A stretch of DNA of 64,000 nt from Myrica gale (taxonomy: Eukaryota > Streptophyta > Magnoliopsida > Fagales > Myricaceae). The position numbers and the translations under genes were made by a program. This document shows, one piece after another, positions 35,566 to 46,360 of the stretch (the stretch's first letter is position 1; each line of letters starts with the position of its first letter). The notes under the pieces are model-generated. The model saw nothing but the letters and a program-made list of their open reading frames with translations, was not told the DNA's origin and made no database searches. Where the stretch lies: positions 20,781,001 to 20,845,000 of the forward strand of contig OZ005609.1 in assembly GCA_963930655.1 (NCBI GenBank). The letters run 5' to 3'.

Positions 35566-35714
35566 GCAACAGGAGGCGAGTCCCATACGTGAGAAGTGCG
35601 ACATCAAAGAGCCAATGACATAACTGAAATGATATGTCGCAACAGGAGGAAAGTCACACACGTGAGAAGTGCGACATCAAAGAGCCAATGGCATATAACT
35701 GAAATGATATGTCG
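35566..35714. repeat. 73-bp tandem duplication
   Basis: Two units start 'gcaacaggagg' at 35566 and 35639. They share 'cgtgagaagtgcgacatcaaagagccaatg' and 'aactgaaatgatatgtcg' (first quoted in part by family word order). There are few differences between units, and no coding function is visible. Confidence 0.88.
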
Positions 35715-38063
35715 TTCACTCAATCAAATAGGAAGAGTGTGTGATCATGGCTTCGAGACAAACTAAATGCACGCGTCACTTGGCAAAAAAGAAGAAGAAG
35801 ATCAACTGTGTGCTGCTCCCACAACTCGGAGAAGAGGATCACATTTACCTTTCTCATAACCATCTTTCCTTCAAGGTGAGAAACCACAACCCGTTTACAC
35901 ATGATCACCAACCATTTATAGGGTAATTTGACCTTGCTTATAGTTAGTCAAATAGTTGACAGTCGAACACCCATTTTCTAGTAATCTGAATTCCTTTTCT
36001 GAGTGACTGCGAGACTAATCCTTTTAAGCTACTGAGGAAATAGAGAAAAGTCTAGACGTGGACAAAGATTGCTGTCTTGAAAACTATTGGCAAGACGTAT
36101 ACTGTTCGACATTACTAAATCCAGAAAGTCAGGAAAGGAAATACGACTTGATAGTATTACCTTACAAGTTGGGCATCAAAGAAAATCTACCACCACGTCC
36201 TTTATATTTCCGAGGATGTGGATCAAGAACCTTGGTGACTGATAACAAGGTCGGTGATGCCGAAATGGAGTCCATGACGGAATAGGGTAGGCAATATGCT
36301 GACCAGAAGATGCAGCCAAGGATCTTTCACATCTTACATCCAGATTGGACAAGTACTTGAGTATTTGTGTAGACTGATAAAGATTGTTTTGCAAGGAGTG
36401 CTTCATCGGCAAAATAACAGTTCCCCACCTCCAAATCACCAGTAAGCTGGATGCAACTTCGAAATTTCATCTTTGAACAGGACTGCAAGTTACTTTAAAT
36501 CCACGAAATGACCTCATCCTTCAATCGAGAATATCAAAATTTGAGAAGACATCTCAGCCATTGAAATCAAATCCAAATGCTTCCACAAGGACACCGTACA
36601 ATGACCAGAATGGTTTTCACAAGATAACAAACTCACAAAGACCAAAAACAGTTCCTTCTTACATGGCATCAAGCATACCAGCAAACCTTCAAGTCATCCG
36701 CAGTATTGGAAGTTCTCCATGATTAAACATGTCTCGAGCATGAATGAATAAAACAAGGCAAACAATAAAAAACATATAAGCAGATCAAATATCCACCTCA
36801 CCTCCACTAGAAAGGTCAGCAAACCGGGAAGAACAATCTCAAAGTATTGCTTCATTCATATCAAAATACAGTACCAACTTTTCAGATGTGGAAACCATAT
36901 TATCAATATAGTTATATAGAATCACTACCCCAATCAACTTGATGTAGATAAAACAAAGCTAACTGAATGACATGATCTAAGCCCCCATGCTATTTCTGAA
37001 AACATCAATGTTTAAGGCTTGGTCCAACTTCTAAAAACAATGCACATAGCTCAGGCCACGACATCGTGTTCTGATTCTGTCAACATAGGTTCAGGGAGAT
37101 TACAACAAGAAAAAGAAACGGAAAGGAAAGAAGAGAGTAAGAGGGAATGAGAAGGAGAGACAAAGTAAGAGAGCAGAATATAATGAAAAGGATGAAGTCC
37201 ATTGTTAGGATATTTAAGATGGAGAAAGGAATAGAAAAGAAAAATGTAAGATCGATTAGTGTATACTTCATTTTCTCCATTATGGTCCTCTGTCAATAGC
37301 AGGATAAACAAACATATATCACTTCATCTCTGAATGAATGGACCTAAACTTTCCTTTCCATTAGATTTACTCTCAAGCCAGAGCATATCCCCGGATCTGA
37401 ACAGGCTTTGTTAAGGCGGCCCAAGGGTGAATTGTCGCACCATCTCAACAGAGGTGAATGCAATCATAGCAATGATCATCATGCTTCATAACAAGTAGTT
37501 TGGTTACAGGTATTCTTATGGACCATTGAACCAGGGAGATAACCTATAGATACGGGAGAGAACACTTCTGTCGCACAAGGAGATTCTGACAGCCAAACTT
37601 GAGCATAACCATATTAGACAATCATCCAGACTGACCAAAAAAAGAACTCATATGTCTAAATATGGTTGGGTTCTTAGCGTCAAGCTTCCTCACAACCATC
37701 GACTTGAACAACTTTTTTAAAACTTGAAAACCTAATTAGCAACCAAAAGAACATCTAGCTTTTTCATATTCAACAAAATTATAATGCGAGTACTGAGACA
37801 CCAAAACAGTAGCAACATGCTCATCCCACCAAAACAGTGTCATCGGTCATATCAAAAGGAACAATACAATATCAACAAAAACCAACATTGCATTTCACGA
37901 CAAGAAGGAGTTTACCATACATGTCTTATTGCAAAGACCCATAACGTGATCCCCATTCCCTCCTTAATAGCACAGTACTCGATCCCATAAACATCTTCGA
38001 CCAAATAGGCAAAACATTAAACCGACAACACGACTATCATCCAACACATGTTTGGTTTGTTCT
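35715..38063. other. Stretch between ZDS and DRT102, nothing recognised
   Basis: Open frames at 35720-36439 on both strands and 37051-37311 (minus) show no known family. A purine-rich run lies at 37090-37260. The segment next to 38063 is the expected 3' untranslated region of the minus-strand DRT102 gene. Confidence 0.3.
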
Positions 38064-39005
38064 TCACGCAGACCCATTCTCCAACTCCTTCTCAATAGCG
38101 GTCTTGGCAGCCTCAAGTTCCTCGTCGAAGAAAAGATCCCACTTGCCATCCCACTTGATGAAAAACTCCGTATCTTCATAATACTTCACTCTATGCACAT
38201 CCCCAGCTGGGGTAAACAAATAATCCCCAACAACCAAATCGTACCTCTCCCTCTTGGTCAAATTCCACACGCTCTTCTTGCCCTCCAGTACCACCAGGTC
38301 GTGCCCGAAGGTATGGTGGTGAGCTGGCTCAACACTCCCGGCCTTGAACCTCACTATTGCCGAGGTCGGACTCTCCCTCAGGATCTTCATTGACCCGCCA
38401 GGAATCAAGTCGATTGGGTTCAACTCCCTGTTTTTCACCAGACAACATATCGCGCAGGTCGCACTTGAGTCAGAATCGTTACCGGATTGGGATCCAATCT
38501 TGGGCATTTCGGTGAGAGAGTTATCGAGGAAGGACTGGATATCATCGGGCCACGGTTTGGAGCCGGAGGCGGGGCAAGGGGACTTGAAGGGGGTGTTGAG
38601 CCAGGTATTGACGATCTCGATGGCGGAGTCGGGGGAGGTGGACAAGCCCGCGACGGCCAGGACATTGGAGTTGTTGATGGAGCGAGCGTTAAGGGCGTCG
38701 TCGGGGGTGAGGCAGAGAGCGGCGAAAACGCCAGGGTATTTGTTGGCGAACATAGCGACGCCAGCGCCAGTGCCGCAGGAGACAAGGCCGCGGGTTTCGG
38801 TGGGGGCGGGTATGGCAGAGGAGGAGGAGACGCGGCGACCAACCTCCGCGGCGATGGAGTAGTAGGAGGAGGTGCCAAGGTCCTCGACTTCGATGTTGAG
38901 GGATCGGAGGTGGGAGACGAGGGTGTCCTTGAGGGAGCAACCGAAGGCGTCGGCTCCAGCTATGACTTTGAGAGGGCGGGCGGCGGCGGCGGCGTTCTCG
39001 GCCAT
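38064..39005 (-). CDS. DRT102: DRT102-type RpiB-like isomerase fold plus cupin
   Basis: A single-exon gene of 313 residues matching the Arabidopsis DNA-damage-repair/toleration protein DRT102 along its length. The name comes from a screen in bacteria, and the plant role is not settled. Residues about 12-160 form a ribose-5-phosphate isomerase B/LacAB-like domain, with the CGTGAGVA motif holding the candidate catalytic Cys at 77. Residues about 200-300 form a cupin, with metal-ligand-type histidines in AHHHTFGHD (229-231 and 235) and a later DVHRVKYY. The start at 39005 (MAENAAAAARPLK) gives an N-terminus only slightly longer than the Arabidopsis one. The 5' half is far more GC-rich than its surroundings, which opens long antisense frames that are not genes. 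Confidence 0.94.
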   Translation of the reverse strand: MAENAAAAARPLKVIAGADAFGCSLKDTLVSHLRSLNIEVEDLGTSSYYSIAAEVGRRVSSSSAIPAPTETRGLVSCGTGAGVAMFANKYPGVFAALCLTPDDALNARSINNSNVLAVAGLSTSPDSAIEIVNTWLNTPFKSPCPASGSKPWPDDIQSFLDNSLTEMPKIGSQSGNDSDSSATCAICCLVKNRELNPIDLIPGGSMKILRESPTSAIVRFKAGSVEPAHHHTFGHDLVVLEGKKSVWNLTKRERYDLVVGDYLFTPAGDVHRVKYYEDTEFFIKWDGKWDLFFDEELEAAKTAIEKELENGSA

Positions 39006-39062
39006 GGTGATGGACGTGGGATAAACGTGATTAAGGTGAAGAGAATCTTTAGTAAACTGAAA

Positions 39063-39154
39063 GCCACTCGAGTAAGTGACTCAGTGAGTAGTGAAGTAAA
39101 CCGTGAACGCCACTCGAGTAAGTGACTCAGTGAGTAGTGAAGTAAACCGTGAAC
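39063..39154. repeat. 46-bp perfect tandem duplication upstream of DRT102
   Basis: Two identical 46-bp units (39063-39108 and 39109-39154) begin 'gccactcgagtaagtgactc'. Each includes two TGACTCA/TGACT-like words. They lie 58-149 bp upstream of the DRT102 start codon, in its likely leader or core promoter. No mismatch is seen, so the duplication is recent. Confidence 0.95.
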
Positions 39155-39280
39155 CTGGACTTCACGGTCGTCTAGGTGCATCGGGCACGTTCGGTTTGAA
39201 GAAAACGACAAGCTAAGCCTTCTCATAATGATTTGTTCGAAAACACACGGGATATTATTTTCCTATGGGATACTGTTATG

Positions 39281-39450
39281 ATAATTACATATATGGTGGG
39301 TAAAATTTTACCAAAAGTAAGAAGAAGGATTAAAAAAAGTAAGAAAAAAAAGTTAATAAAAAGTGAAAAAAGGTAGGAAAAAAGTAAAGAGAGAGAATGA
39401 AAATGTAATGATGTTAAAATTTTGTTAAAATTTCAGTGTACACGATATAT
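39281..39450. mobile_element. MITE-like AT-rich element
   Basis: The interval has words of the Tourist-like family in diverged form ('gtaaaattttaccaaaagtaag', 'aaagtaaagagagagaatg', 'gttaaaattttgttaaaattt'; each partly quoted). Ends are 'atatggtgggtaaaatttt' and 'aatttcagtgtacacgatat'. The TSD is unclear. Confidence 0.45.
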
Positions 39451-39605
39451 TCTCTAAATTATCATTTTTGACCCTTAAATTACGAAATTTTCTAAAAATA
39501 AATCAACAAAATTGATATGAGATAGATGGATTTTAATAAGTAACCGAAATTATGGAGTATAGTTGTGCATCTCAGCAATTAATTTTGGGTCCACATCCGT
39601 GCCGA

Positions 39606-40802
39606 CAGTGGCGAATTCATGATCCAATTTGAAGGGGGCGAACATATAAGGTGAAATTATAATTTTTTTTTCAACGTAATGTAAAAAGTGTCTTAGAGTT
39701 AAGATATCGAAAAATACGAATTAAAAGTATTAAAATTTTTAAAATACATGTACGTATTATTTGCTAAGACTGAAAGTAACAATGACTCAAACTCCAAGAA
39801 AATTCAAGGGCATGACAAATCCTAAACAAACAAAAACCAGCTAAATAATTAATTCATGACCCAAAATATGAGTGAGTTTTCTATTTATTTTTTTAAAAAA
39901 TTAAAAAAATTAGAAATTTATAGGTAGAAACCTCTATAAACCTAAGTTCATGGTCAATCTCCAATTTCACAAAATGTCAAAATTCCTAATTCAAATCCAA
40001 ATTACAATCTAATTATATTGCATTCAATTGATATTACAATCAAATTATTCAAAAATGAAAACAATTTGACAAACCAATTGAAATAAACAGTTTCACATAT
40101 CACATATATCCAAATTCCAAACCAATTCAATCACATCCTCCAACAATTTTATAAACCACAAATATCCAAACCAATTCAATCCCATCATCCAACTGTCTAA
40201 CAATTTCACAAATCACAAAATTACAAACCCTAAAGCAATTTTAGCATACTAAATAAATGATTTTTTCTACTGAATTGTAAAGAGGGAATCTTGGATGGAG
40301 AGACATACTAGGGGTCGGAGGTCCAACAATCTTCAAGTATAAAATCTCGAGGATCCTGCAAAAATTGAAACCTTCAAAAATCAAAATAATGAGATTGAAA
40401 GAGCTGAGAGTCCATAGAGAGAGAGGCAGAGACCGAGAGATGGAGAGAAAATTTGGTAGCAGCAGTGGTGCGGCAGCCGGCAGTGGGCAGTCAACGACTC
40501 ATCGGTGGACAACGGGGCAGTGGGCACGGTGGAGCCGCGCCAGTGGTGCGACAGTGGGCGAGAGAGAGAGAGAGAGAGACGGCTGGACGCTGATGCAACA
40601 ATAGTTGTACGATAGCCGACAGTGGGCGGTCAACGGTGGACAATGGGGAACTGCCACAGTGGGCACGATGGTGCGGGCCGTGCGACGGTGGGCGAGAAAG
40701 AGAGAGGGAGAGAAAATTCGAAGAGAAGAGAGAGAAAGGGGGTTGAAGTTTTTTCAAGTTTTGATTTGTTTTAAGGCATAGGGTGAAGCGACATCGTTTT
40801 AC
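39606..40802. mobile_element. hAT-like end and low-complexity interior
   Basis: The sequence at 39606, CAGTGGCGAATTCATGATCC, closely resembles the left end of the hAT remnant at about 47052 and, less closely, that at 9126. What follows is A-rich with 'caaattcacaaat'-type words. Then come two GC-rich units of about 140 bp (40460-40570 and 40605-40710) built from 'cagtgggc', 'ggtggacaa' and GA runs. No transposase is readable, and the right border is not defined. Confidence 0.4.
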
Positions 40803-41082
40803 CCTTTGCAATTTAGTCATTGGGTTTTAGTACCGATGAAAAATGGTCACTGAACTTATTTTTTTTTTTACTTTTTGGTCACTGAGAATATGTAGTGGTG
40901 ACTTTTCACTCAATCCGTCAAACCTCAGTTAAAAAATAGTCGACCGCTTTATATTTAGTTAAAAATCAACGGAGGTTTGACGGATAGAGTGGAAAGTCAC
41001 CACTACGTATTCTCAGTGACAAAAAAAGAAAAAAAAATAAGTTCAGACCATTTTGTCACCAGTGACTAAAATTTTAATTTCC
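40803..41082. mobile_element. Foldback MITE (copy 3, shorter)
   Basis: It is related to 24963-25315 and 26688-27042: 'ggtcactgagaatatgtagtggtgac' and its inverse 'gtcaccactacgtattctcagtgac' (quoted in part) with central 'gtcgaccgc' and 'aacggaggtttgacgg'. It lies just left of the duplicated promoter segment at 41322. Confidence 0.7.
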
Positions 41083-41321
41083 CAAAAATAAAGAGTCTGG
41101 GCCTAACGGGCCCAGGCCTTGAGGGCTGCAAAACATGGGTAGCCTAGGCATCTGGGGATCGGGCCCCCACAGGCCCAGGCTAAAAAAAAAAATTACGTGT
41201 AAGTTTTTTTTTGAGAGGTGCAATTGGCTGGGCAAGTAGCGCCGATGATTAGTAGTGACGTAGGCTCTACTTGATACATTGACATTTACCGTTATTGAAA
41301 ATGACATTTACCGTTATTGAA

Positions 41322-42016
41322 AATGATAGATACGGGCATCGTGACTAAATTTTAGCGAAAATGTGACTACAAGAATCAATATGTATTTTTTCTTACTTCA
41401 TGAGTTCATTTGTAACTTTTTTATACCATAGACGAAGATGCAATGCTCCAATGATGCCCATCTTTTTTTCACCGTTGAGTTTCTACTTACCCACATGGAA
41501 AAATCATCCGTAATTCCAATTTTCTGCCATAAACATTTGTGTAAGGCGGGAGGCCTAATAATAGTAGAAGGGGATAAACGAATCAACAATCAAAGCTCCC
41601 TAAAATTGGTATAATTCACTTCCTTTCTTGCTGTGTTTTATCCACTATTTCTATTTAGTATGTCTCCAAATATTATTTATTTTCAAAAAATAAAAAGATG
41701 CACTACTTTATTTGAGTTATTTTTTAAGTAAAATGCGAAAAATAATTCTATGTTCAACAATTCTTGAAATCGATAAATTTTCGAGTAAATTGAACAAGTA
41801 CTTCACCTCATTATTTCTCATCTTTTCCACGTTTTCAATTATACACCTAAAAAAGAATCCTAAAAAGTATCTTTCTTCAAGACCGCTTGATTTTCGAACG
41901 TGCAAAAAAACGAAAAGAAAAAGTAGCCGTTGCTGCCAACGGATATAAAAAACAAAAATCCCATCTATTTGAATTCAGGCGTTCTAACACAGCCAGCGAT
42001 TTGACGTGCGAGAGAG
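41322..42016 (+). repeat. Duplicate of the DUF2358 promoter and leader
   Basis: This stretch aligns with 49943-50714 nearly end to end. Shared runs include 'aggcgggaggcctaataa', 'cttgctgtgttttatccact', 'tttccacgttttcaattata' and 'aaagaaaaagtagccgtt'. A TATA-like 'ggatataaaaaaca' is kept near 41941. The match stops at 'gcgagagag' (42016 against 50714), 20 bp before the DUF2358 start codon. It is followed after 14 bp by the ZDS partial copy. The source gene's (TA)n tract (49999-50020) is almost absent in this copy. Confidence 0.93.
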
Positions 42017-42030
42017 TTCCCAATTAAAAC

Positions 42031-44335
42031 AAACATGGTTTTTCAGTTCCAATAACATTAGTCTAATTCCTTTCTGTCCACTCTCCACTCCAGCCTTGGT
42101 GGCGCATTATCGATTTGTTGATGCAAATTAGTTCACCGTCAGCTACAACTAAGTGTAGAGACAGAGACGAAGATAGCTATCAGTTTCTTAGTCCATAGCT
42201 TCGGTTTTACAGCTATGGCTTCTTGGATTATTTTCCCGGTGGCTTCTGTCGCTGGGACCCGGTGCATTATAAGCAAGGCTATTATTCTTGGGTAGGCGCT
42301 CGGTTGCACAGGTAAGCTGTTTTGAGATGTGATCGCTGATTCATATTTGTGCATACTAATTAAATCAATCGCTTGCAAATCTCCTGAATACTAATTAAAA
42401 GTATTGGCTTCTTCTTTAGGAAAAGGGCTCCTATCTATCCTGCTTGGCAAAGTTTCTTACATCTCTACTTGAATGTAGGTTGCTGCAGATAAAAATCTAC
42501 TCGTAAAGGATCATACTCACACTTTTGTAAACAAAGGGGGTCAAATCGGTGGTATGGTCTAATGCTTTTTCTCAAGTAAAATCTTACTTATTGTTGTTAT
42601 TTTTAAAGTCTTGTTTTCTAGTTGCAAATTGTTTTGGTCACGACCAGTCTAGAAGGATGTGAATGTTTTATACTCAACTCTCAACTGCAGAACTGGATTT
42701 TAGATTTCCAATCGGAGCACCATTACATGGAATTCGTGCATTTTTATCTACAAATCAGCTTCAGGTGGTGCTTACTGAGCAATTCATACTGCCTTTGTCA
42801 CCCCATATCTTAAGGCCATGACCATCTGCTATCATGGTTTCCAGTTCTTTGTGATATATATGGTATTTCAAATTTCATTCTGTCTAACTTAGTTTTCACA
42901 TTCTGATGGAGATATGTTTGTTACAGGACTTGCAATGTCTAACGTGATCTGCTTCTCATCTTGTTCCTTCAGAGGCTTTTAGAAGTCTTCTTGCTATTCA
43001 TGCATATTTAACTAATCCTATCGAGTTGCTTCCATGTCCAGTACACGTCTGGTAGTTTTGTTTCGGGTAAACTATACTCTGTACCCAAACTACCACCGAA
43101 ATTTAGTTCGTACTTAAAACTACGAGTGATAATGTGCATGCTCTTGGATCTGAATGTCTAAACTGTCTCTACCTAAAACAGAAGAGACGGTAGCACAGGT
43201 GAAATTGCTCTGAACATTTTTATTTTTGGTAGGGATACTCTGGACATTTAATTTCAAAGGCATACAAGTTGCAACTTTTTTGTCGTTTGAGGATGCAACA
43301 TTACGATGTAGATAGAGTTTGTAATTACAAAACAAGTAGCGGTTTGGGAATACAAAAGTGTTGCCTAATATTTGCCTTTTATCTCCGGCTACTAGTAAGC
43401 AAATTGTGAAAGCTGATGCTTATGTTGAAGGAGTGTGTTTTGATCTCATCAGATTCAGTGTTTATGTGTTTATTTTTTATTTATGCCAGGTGAATGTTAT
43501 GTAATGCCTGTACTCTTTTGATGGCAGCATGTGATGTCCCTGGAATAAAAAGATTGCTTCCAGCCCGGTGGAGGGAATTGGAATTTTTCAATAATGTTTA
43601 TGAACTAGTTGGAGTGCCTGTTGTTACAGTGCAACTAAGATACAGTGGTTGGGTCACAGAGTTACAGGATCTAGAACGGTCAAGGTAATTATCTCATCTA
43701 CACCATGTTGTTGGCTTAGAGCCGTGGGATGCTTTTTTGCTGCTAGGATCTGTTTCCATTTCACTTATGGAAGCCTGAGGCTTTTTTGCTGTACGCCTTC
43801 ATGAATGTTACTGCCTGGATGGTAGGCAATTGAGGCAAGCTGCGGGGTTAGATAACCTTCTTTACACTCCAGATGCAGATTTCTGTTGTTTTGTAGACAT
43901 AGCACTTACATCTCCAGAAGATTACTATAGTGAGGGACAAGGTTCATTACTCCACTATTTTAGTCCCGATAATTAGTTGTAAAACTTTTCTTCTGCTTGC
44001 AATTTGAAATTAATCATCTCTTCTCACGGTTTTTTTTTGGGTAAGTGTATAAAAGAACATGCTTTTATTTCTCTAGTGGTGTTTCCTTTTGTTTTCACCT
44101 ACCAAGTCAAAAAAGCAATTCCTGTCCTGCAGATGTGTTCTGAAACCAGGTGAGCCATACATGCCCTTGCGAAATGATGAAATCATAGCAAGAGTGGCTA
44201 AGCAGGTTGGTACCTTCTAAGAAGACGACTCATGTTTTTCAAGTAACTTCACTGGCACTTAAAAAAAACGTGTCATTTCTCTAGTCCATTATTCATTTTT
44301 TGGAATTATGCTCCTTTTTTTGCCTATTAAGTAAG
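42031..44335 (+). pseudogene. Partial, intron-containing ZDS pseudogene
   Basis: It matches ZDS from 27118 (upstream region) to 33256 (intron 12). It retains the first part of exon 1 (from 42215), exon 4 (42479-42551), exon 5 (42691-42764), the end of exon 8 (to 42943), exon 9 (43388-43430), exon 10 (43528-43684), exon 11 (43826-43954) and exon 12 (44133-44205). Missing are the rest of exon 1, exons 2, 3, 6, 7, most of 8, and 13-14. Exon 1 has a +1 insertion that leads to a stop after 26 residues. The exon 9 acceptor AG is CG, its donor GT is GA, and the exon 11 donor is deleted. The FAD-binding motif is gone. The copy arose at DNA level, since introns are retained, and cannot make ZDS. Confidence 0.96.
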
Positions 44336-45238
44336 CATAAAAATTCACTAAGTGTTCTTGATTACGTGTTTGATGTAATCATCTGTAGGACATGAATTAT
44401 TGGCTTGTAGTATTTTTTTAATGCCTAATTGGGGGTGAGGGTGGAAACATGTTCTAGTGTTTGAAGATGCTGAATCTTTAGACCTACAATCTATTTTCTT
44501 GTTAACATACTCAACTTGCTTAGAAGGTTTTGAAACTTGTTGATACTCTGTTATTATACTTACTCATATGATTTGATTTTTCATGTGTTTTATTTTTGTG
44601 TGATTTCTTTATAACAAGACAAGTTGTTACCATGTTTTTTAATTTATAGGCTTTATGATGTTTTAAACTAAGTTATCTTTAGTGATGACAAAATTTAGGT
44701 TTTGATATATGTTAGCTTAGTTTTGTCATGGAATTGCCAAAGGAAGAGACTGTATGTATTAGTGTGATTGCGATTGCACTGTTTCAGAAGGTCAAAGTTA
44801 GAAGAAAATTAGCTTGAGGTTTACTTCCTTTGTTTTTCTCTCCGAGATTAGAAATTCCTTCTGAGAGAAATTTTCTTCTAGTTCTTGTGTTTCCTGGAAG
44901 AAGTTGAAGCAGAGTGGGTTGTAGAATCTATCATCTCTATGTTGTGAAGAAGATCATCATCCATCATTGAAAAAAATCTTAAGAGTTCTCAAGGCTGAGA
45001 CTGTTGGAATTTCGCATTGTTATCCATATGAATGGGTTCAAAGAATCAACTGGTCCTGTGTGAATTTTAAAGTCTAAAAGTAATTTTACTAAGTTTAACT
45101 TAGTAAAATACCTATATTCACTCCCTCCCCCTACAAAATTTGATATTTTTTTGGGTGCTTGATTATCTCTCCCTATCTTTTAATTACTAGTTTGTGAGTC
45201 TTGATTACCAAATAATCTTGATTGAAAGGGACAAAGAT
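44336..45238 (+). repeat. LTR-element-derived segment, inverted partner at 56281-58250
   Basis: The segment from about 44640 to 45235 matches the reverse complement of parts of 56281-58140. Shared words (in this orientation) include 'tttgtcatggaattgccaaagg', 'tatccatatgaatgggttcaaagaatcaac', 'ctaaaagtaattttactaag' and 'aattactagtttgtgagtcttgatta' (some quoted in part). Its position directly before Copia pol sequence suggests retroelement origin. The part 44336-44640 has no match that I can see. Confidence 0.6.
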
Positions 45239-46360
45239 GCTAAGGTATGAACCTTGGTAGAGAAACCAGAAGGCATTAAGCCTATAGGTTGCAAATGGGT
45301 CTACAAGAAGGCATTAAGCCTAGGCTGGTGGCAAAATGGTATACTCAAAAGACTGATATTGATTATGAGGAAACCTTTTCACCTGTAACCATGCTAAAGT
45401 CCATAAGGATTCTATTAACGATTGCGGCATACTATGATTATGAGATATGACAGATGGATGTGAAAATCACATTTTTGAATGGGTACATTCATGAAGAAAT
45501 TTATATGAACTAGCCAGAAGGTTTAATATCTCGGGAAAATGAATCGAAAGTGTGGAAATTGGAATGGCCTAAAACAAACATCACGTTGTTGGAACATCCG
45601 TTTTGACGAGTCAATCAAAATGTTTGGTTTCTCACAAAACATTGATGAACCTTGTGTCTACAAGAAGGTTAGTGAGAGTGCTATTACCTTTTTGGTTCTT
45701 TATGTGGATGACATACTACTCATTGAGAATGATGTAGGGGCTTTGTCATCTGTGAAAATGTGGTTGTCTAACCAATTTTCAATGAAAAGACCTTGGGGAA
45801 GCATCCTACATACTCGGGATCAAAGTGTTTAGAGACCGAAAGAAGAGATTATTGACAGGATATTGGAGATTATTGACAGGATATTGGAGATTATTGACAG
45901 GATATTGGCTAGATTTAACATGATAAATTCTAAGAAAGAGTTTCTACCCTTCAGACATGAAATTCATCTCTCTAAGCAAATGTGTCCAAAAACACCTGAA
46001 GAAAGAGAGAAGATGAGTTATTGCCATTATGCTTCGGTTGTAAGGAGTCTCATGTATGTTATCTTTGCACTAGGCTTGATATCAGTCACGCAGTTAGCGT
46101 TGTCAGTAGATAGCAATCCAATCGAGGTCCAGAACATTGGTCAGCAGTGAAACATATCCTCAGGTATTTGAGAAATACAAAACACTATTTCTTAGTGTAT
46201 GACAGTGAGGATTTGTCTGTCTAGGGGATATACAGATTCAGATTTTCAATCAGACATTGATGATAGAAGATTTACATCCGAATTTTTGTTTACAAAGCCT
46301 TTATCTCAGAAAGTGTTTGAGAAACATATTAAGGATATGTGTTTGAGATATAAGTATAAT
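45239..46360 (+). mobile_element. Copia-type pol fragment, degenerate
   Basis: The plus strand encodes pieces of a Ty1/Copia reverse transcriptase and RNase H: LVEKPEGIKPIGCKWVYKK, TFSPVTMLKSIRILLTIAA, QMDVKITFLNGYIHEEIYM, the YVDD active-site box in LVLYVDDILLI near 45700, and LARFNMINSKKEFLPF. The frame is broken by several stops and frameshifts. A 21-bp in-frame triplication sits at 45845-45907. Integrase and gag are not seen, so this is an internal fragment. Confidence 0.9.
45845..45907 (+). repeat. 21-bp in-frame triplication in Copia pol
   Basis: Three perfect tandem copies of a 21-bp unit beginning 'gagattattgacagg', which encodes EIIDRIL. Related Copia elements have a single IDRIL at this place, so the copies are an expansion in this element. 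Confidence 0.95.

Noticed and set aside
38344..39125. Long plus-strand open frames (172 and 212 codons) opposite DRT102, and overlapping minus frames
   Set aside because: They are produced by the high GC content and codon phase of the DRT102 5' half. Their composition is Gly/Val/Glu- or Pro-rich without family motifs, while the minus-strand frame matches DRT102 throughout.
41322..44335. Helitron capture as the origin of the chimera
   Set aside because: I saw no convincing TC...CTRR ends or terminal hairpin at the borders, so I left the mechanism open.
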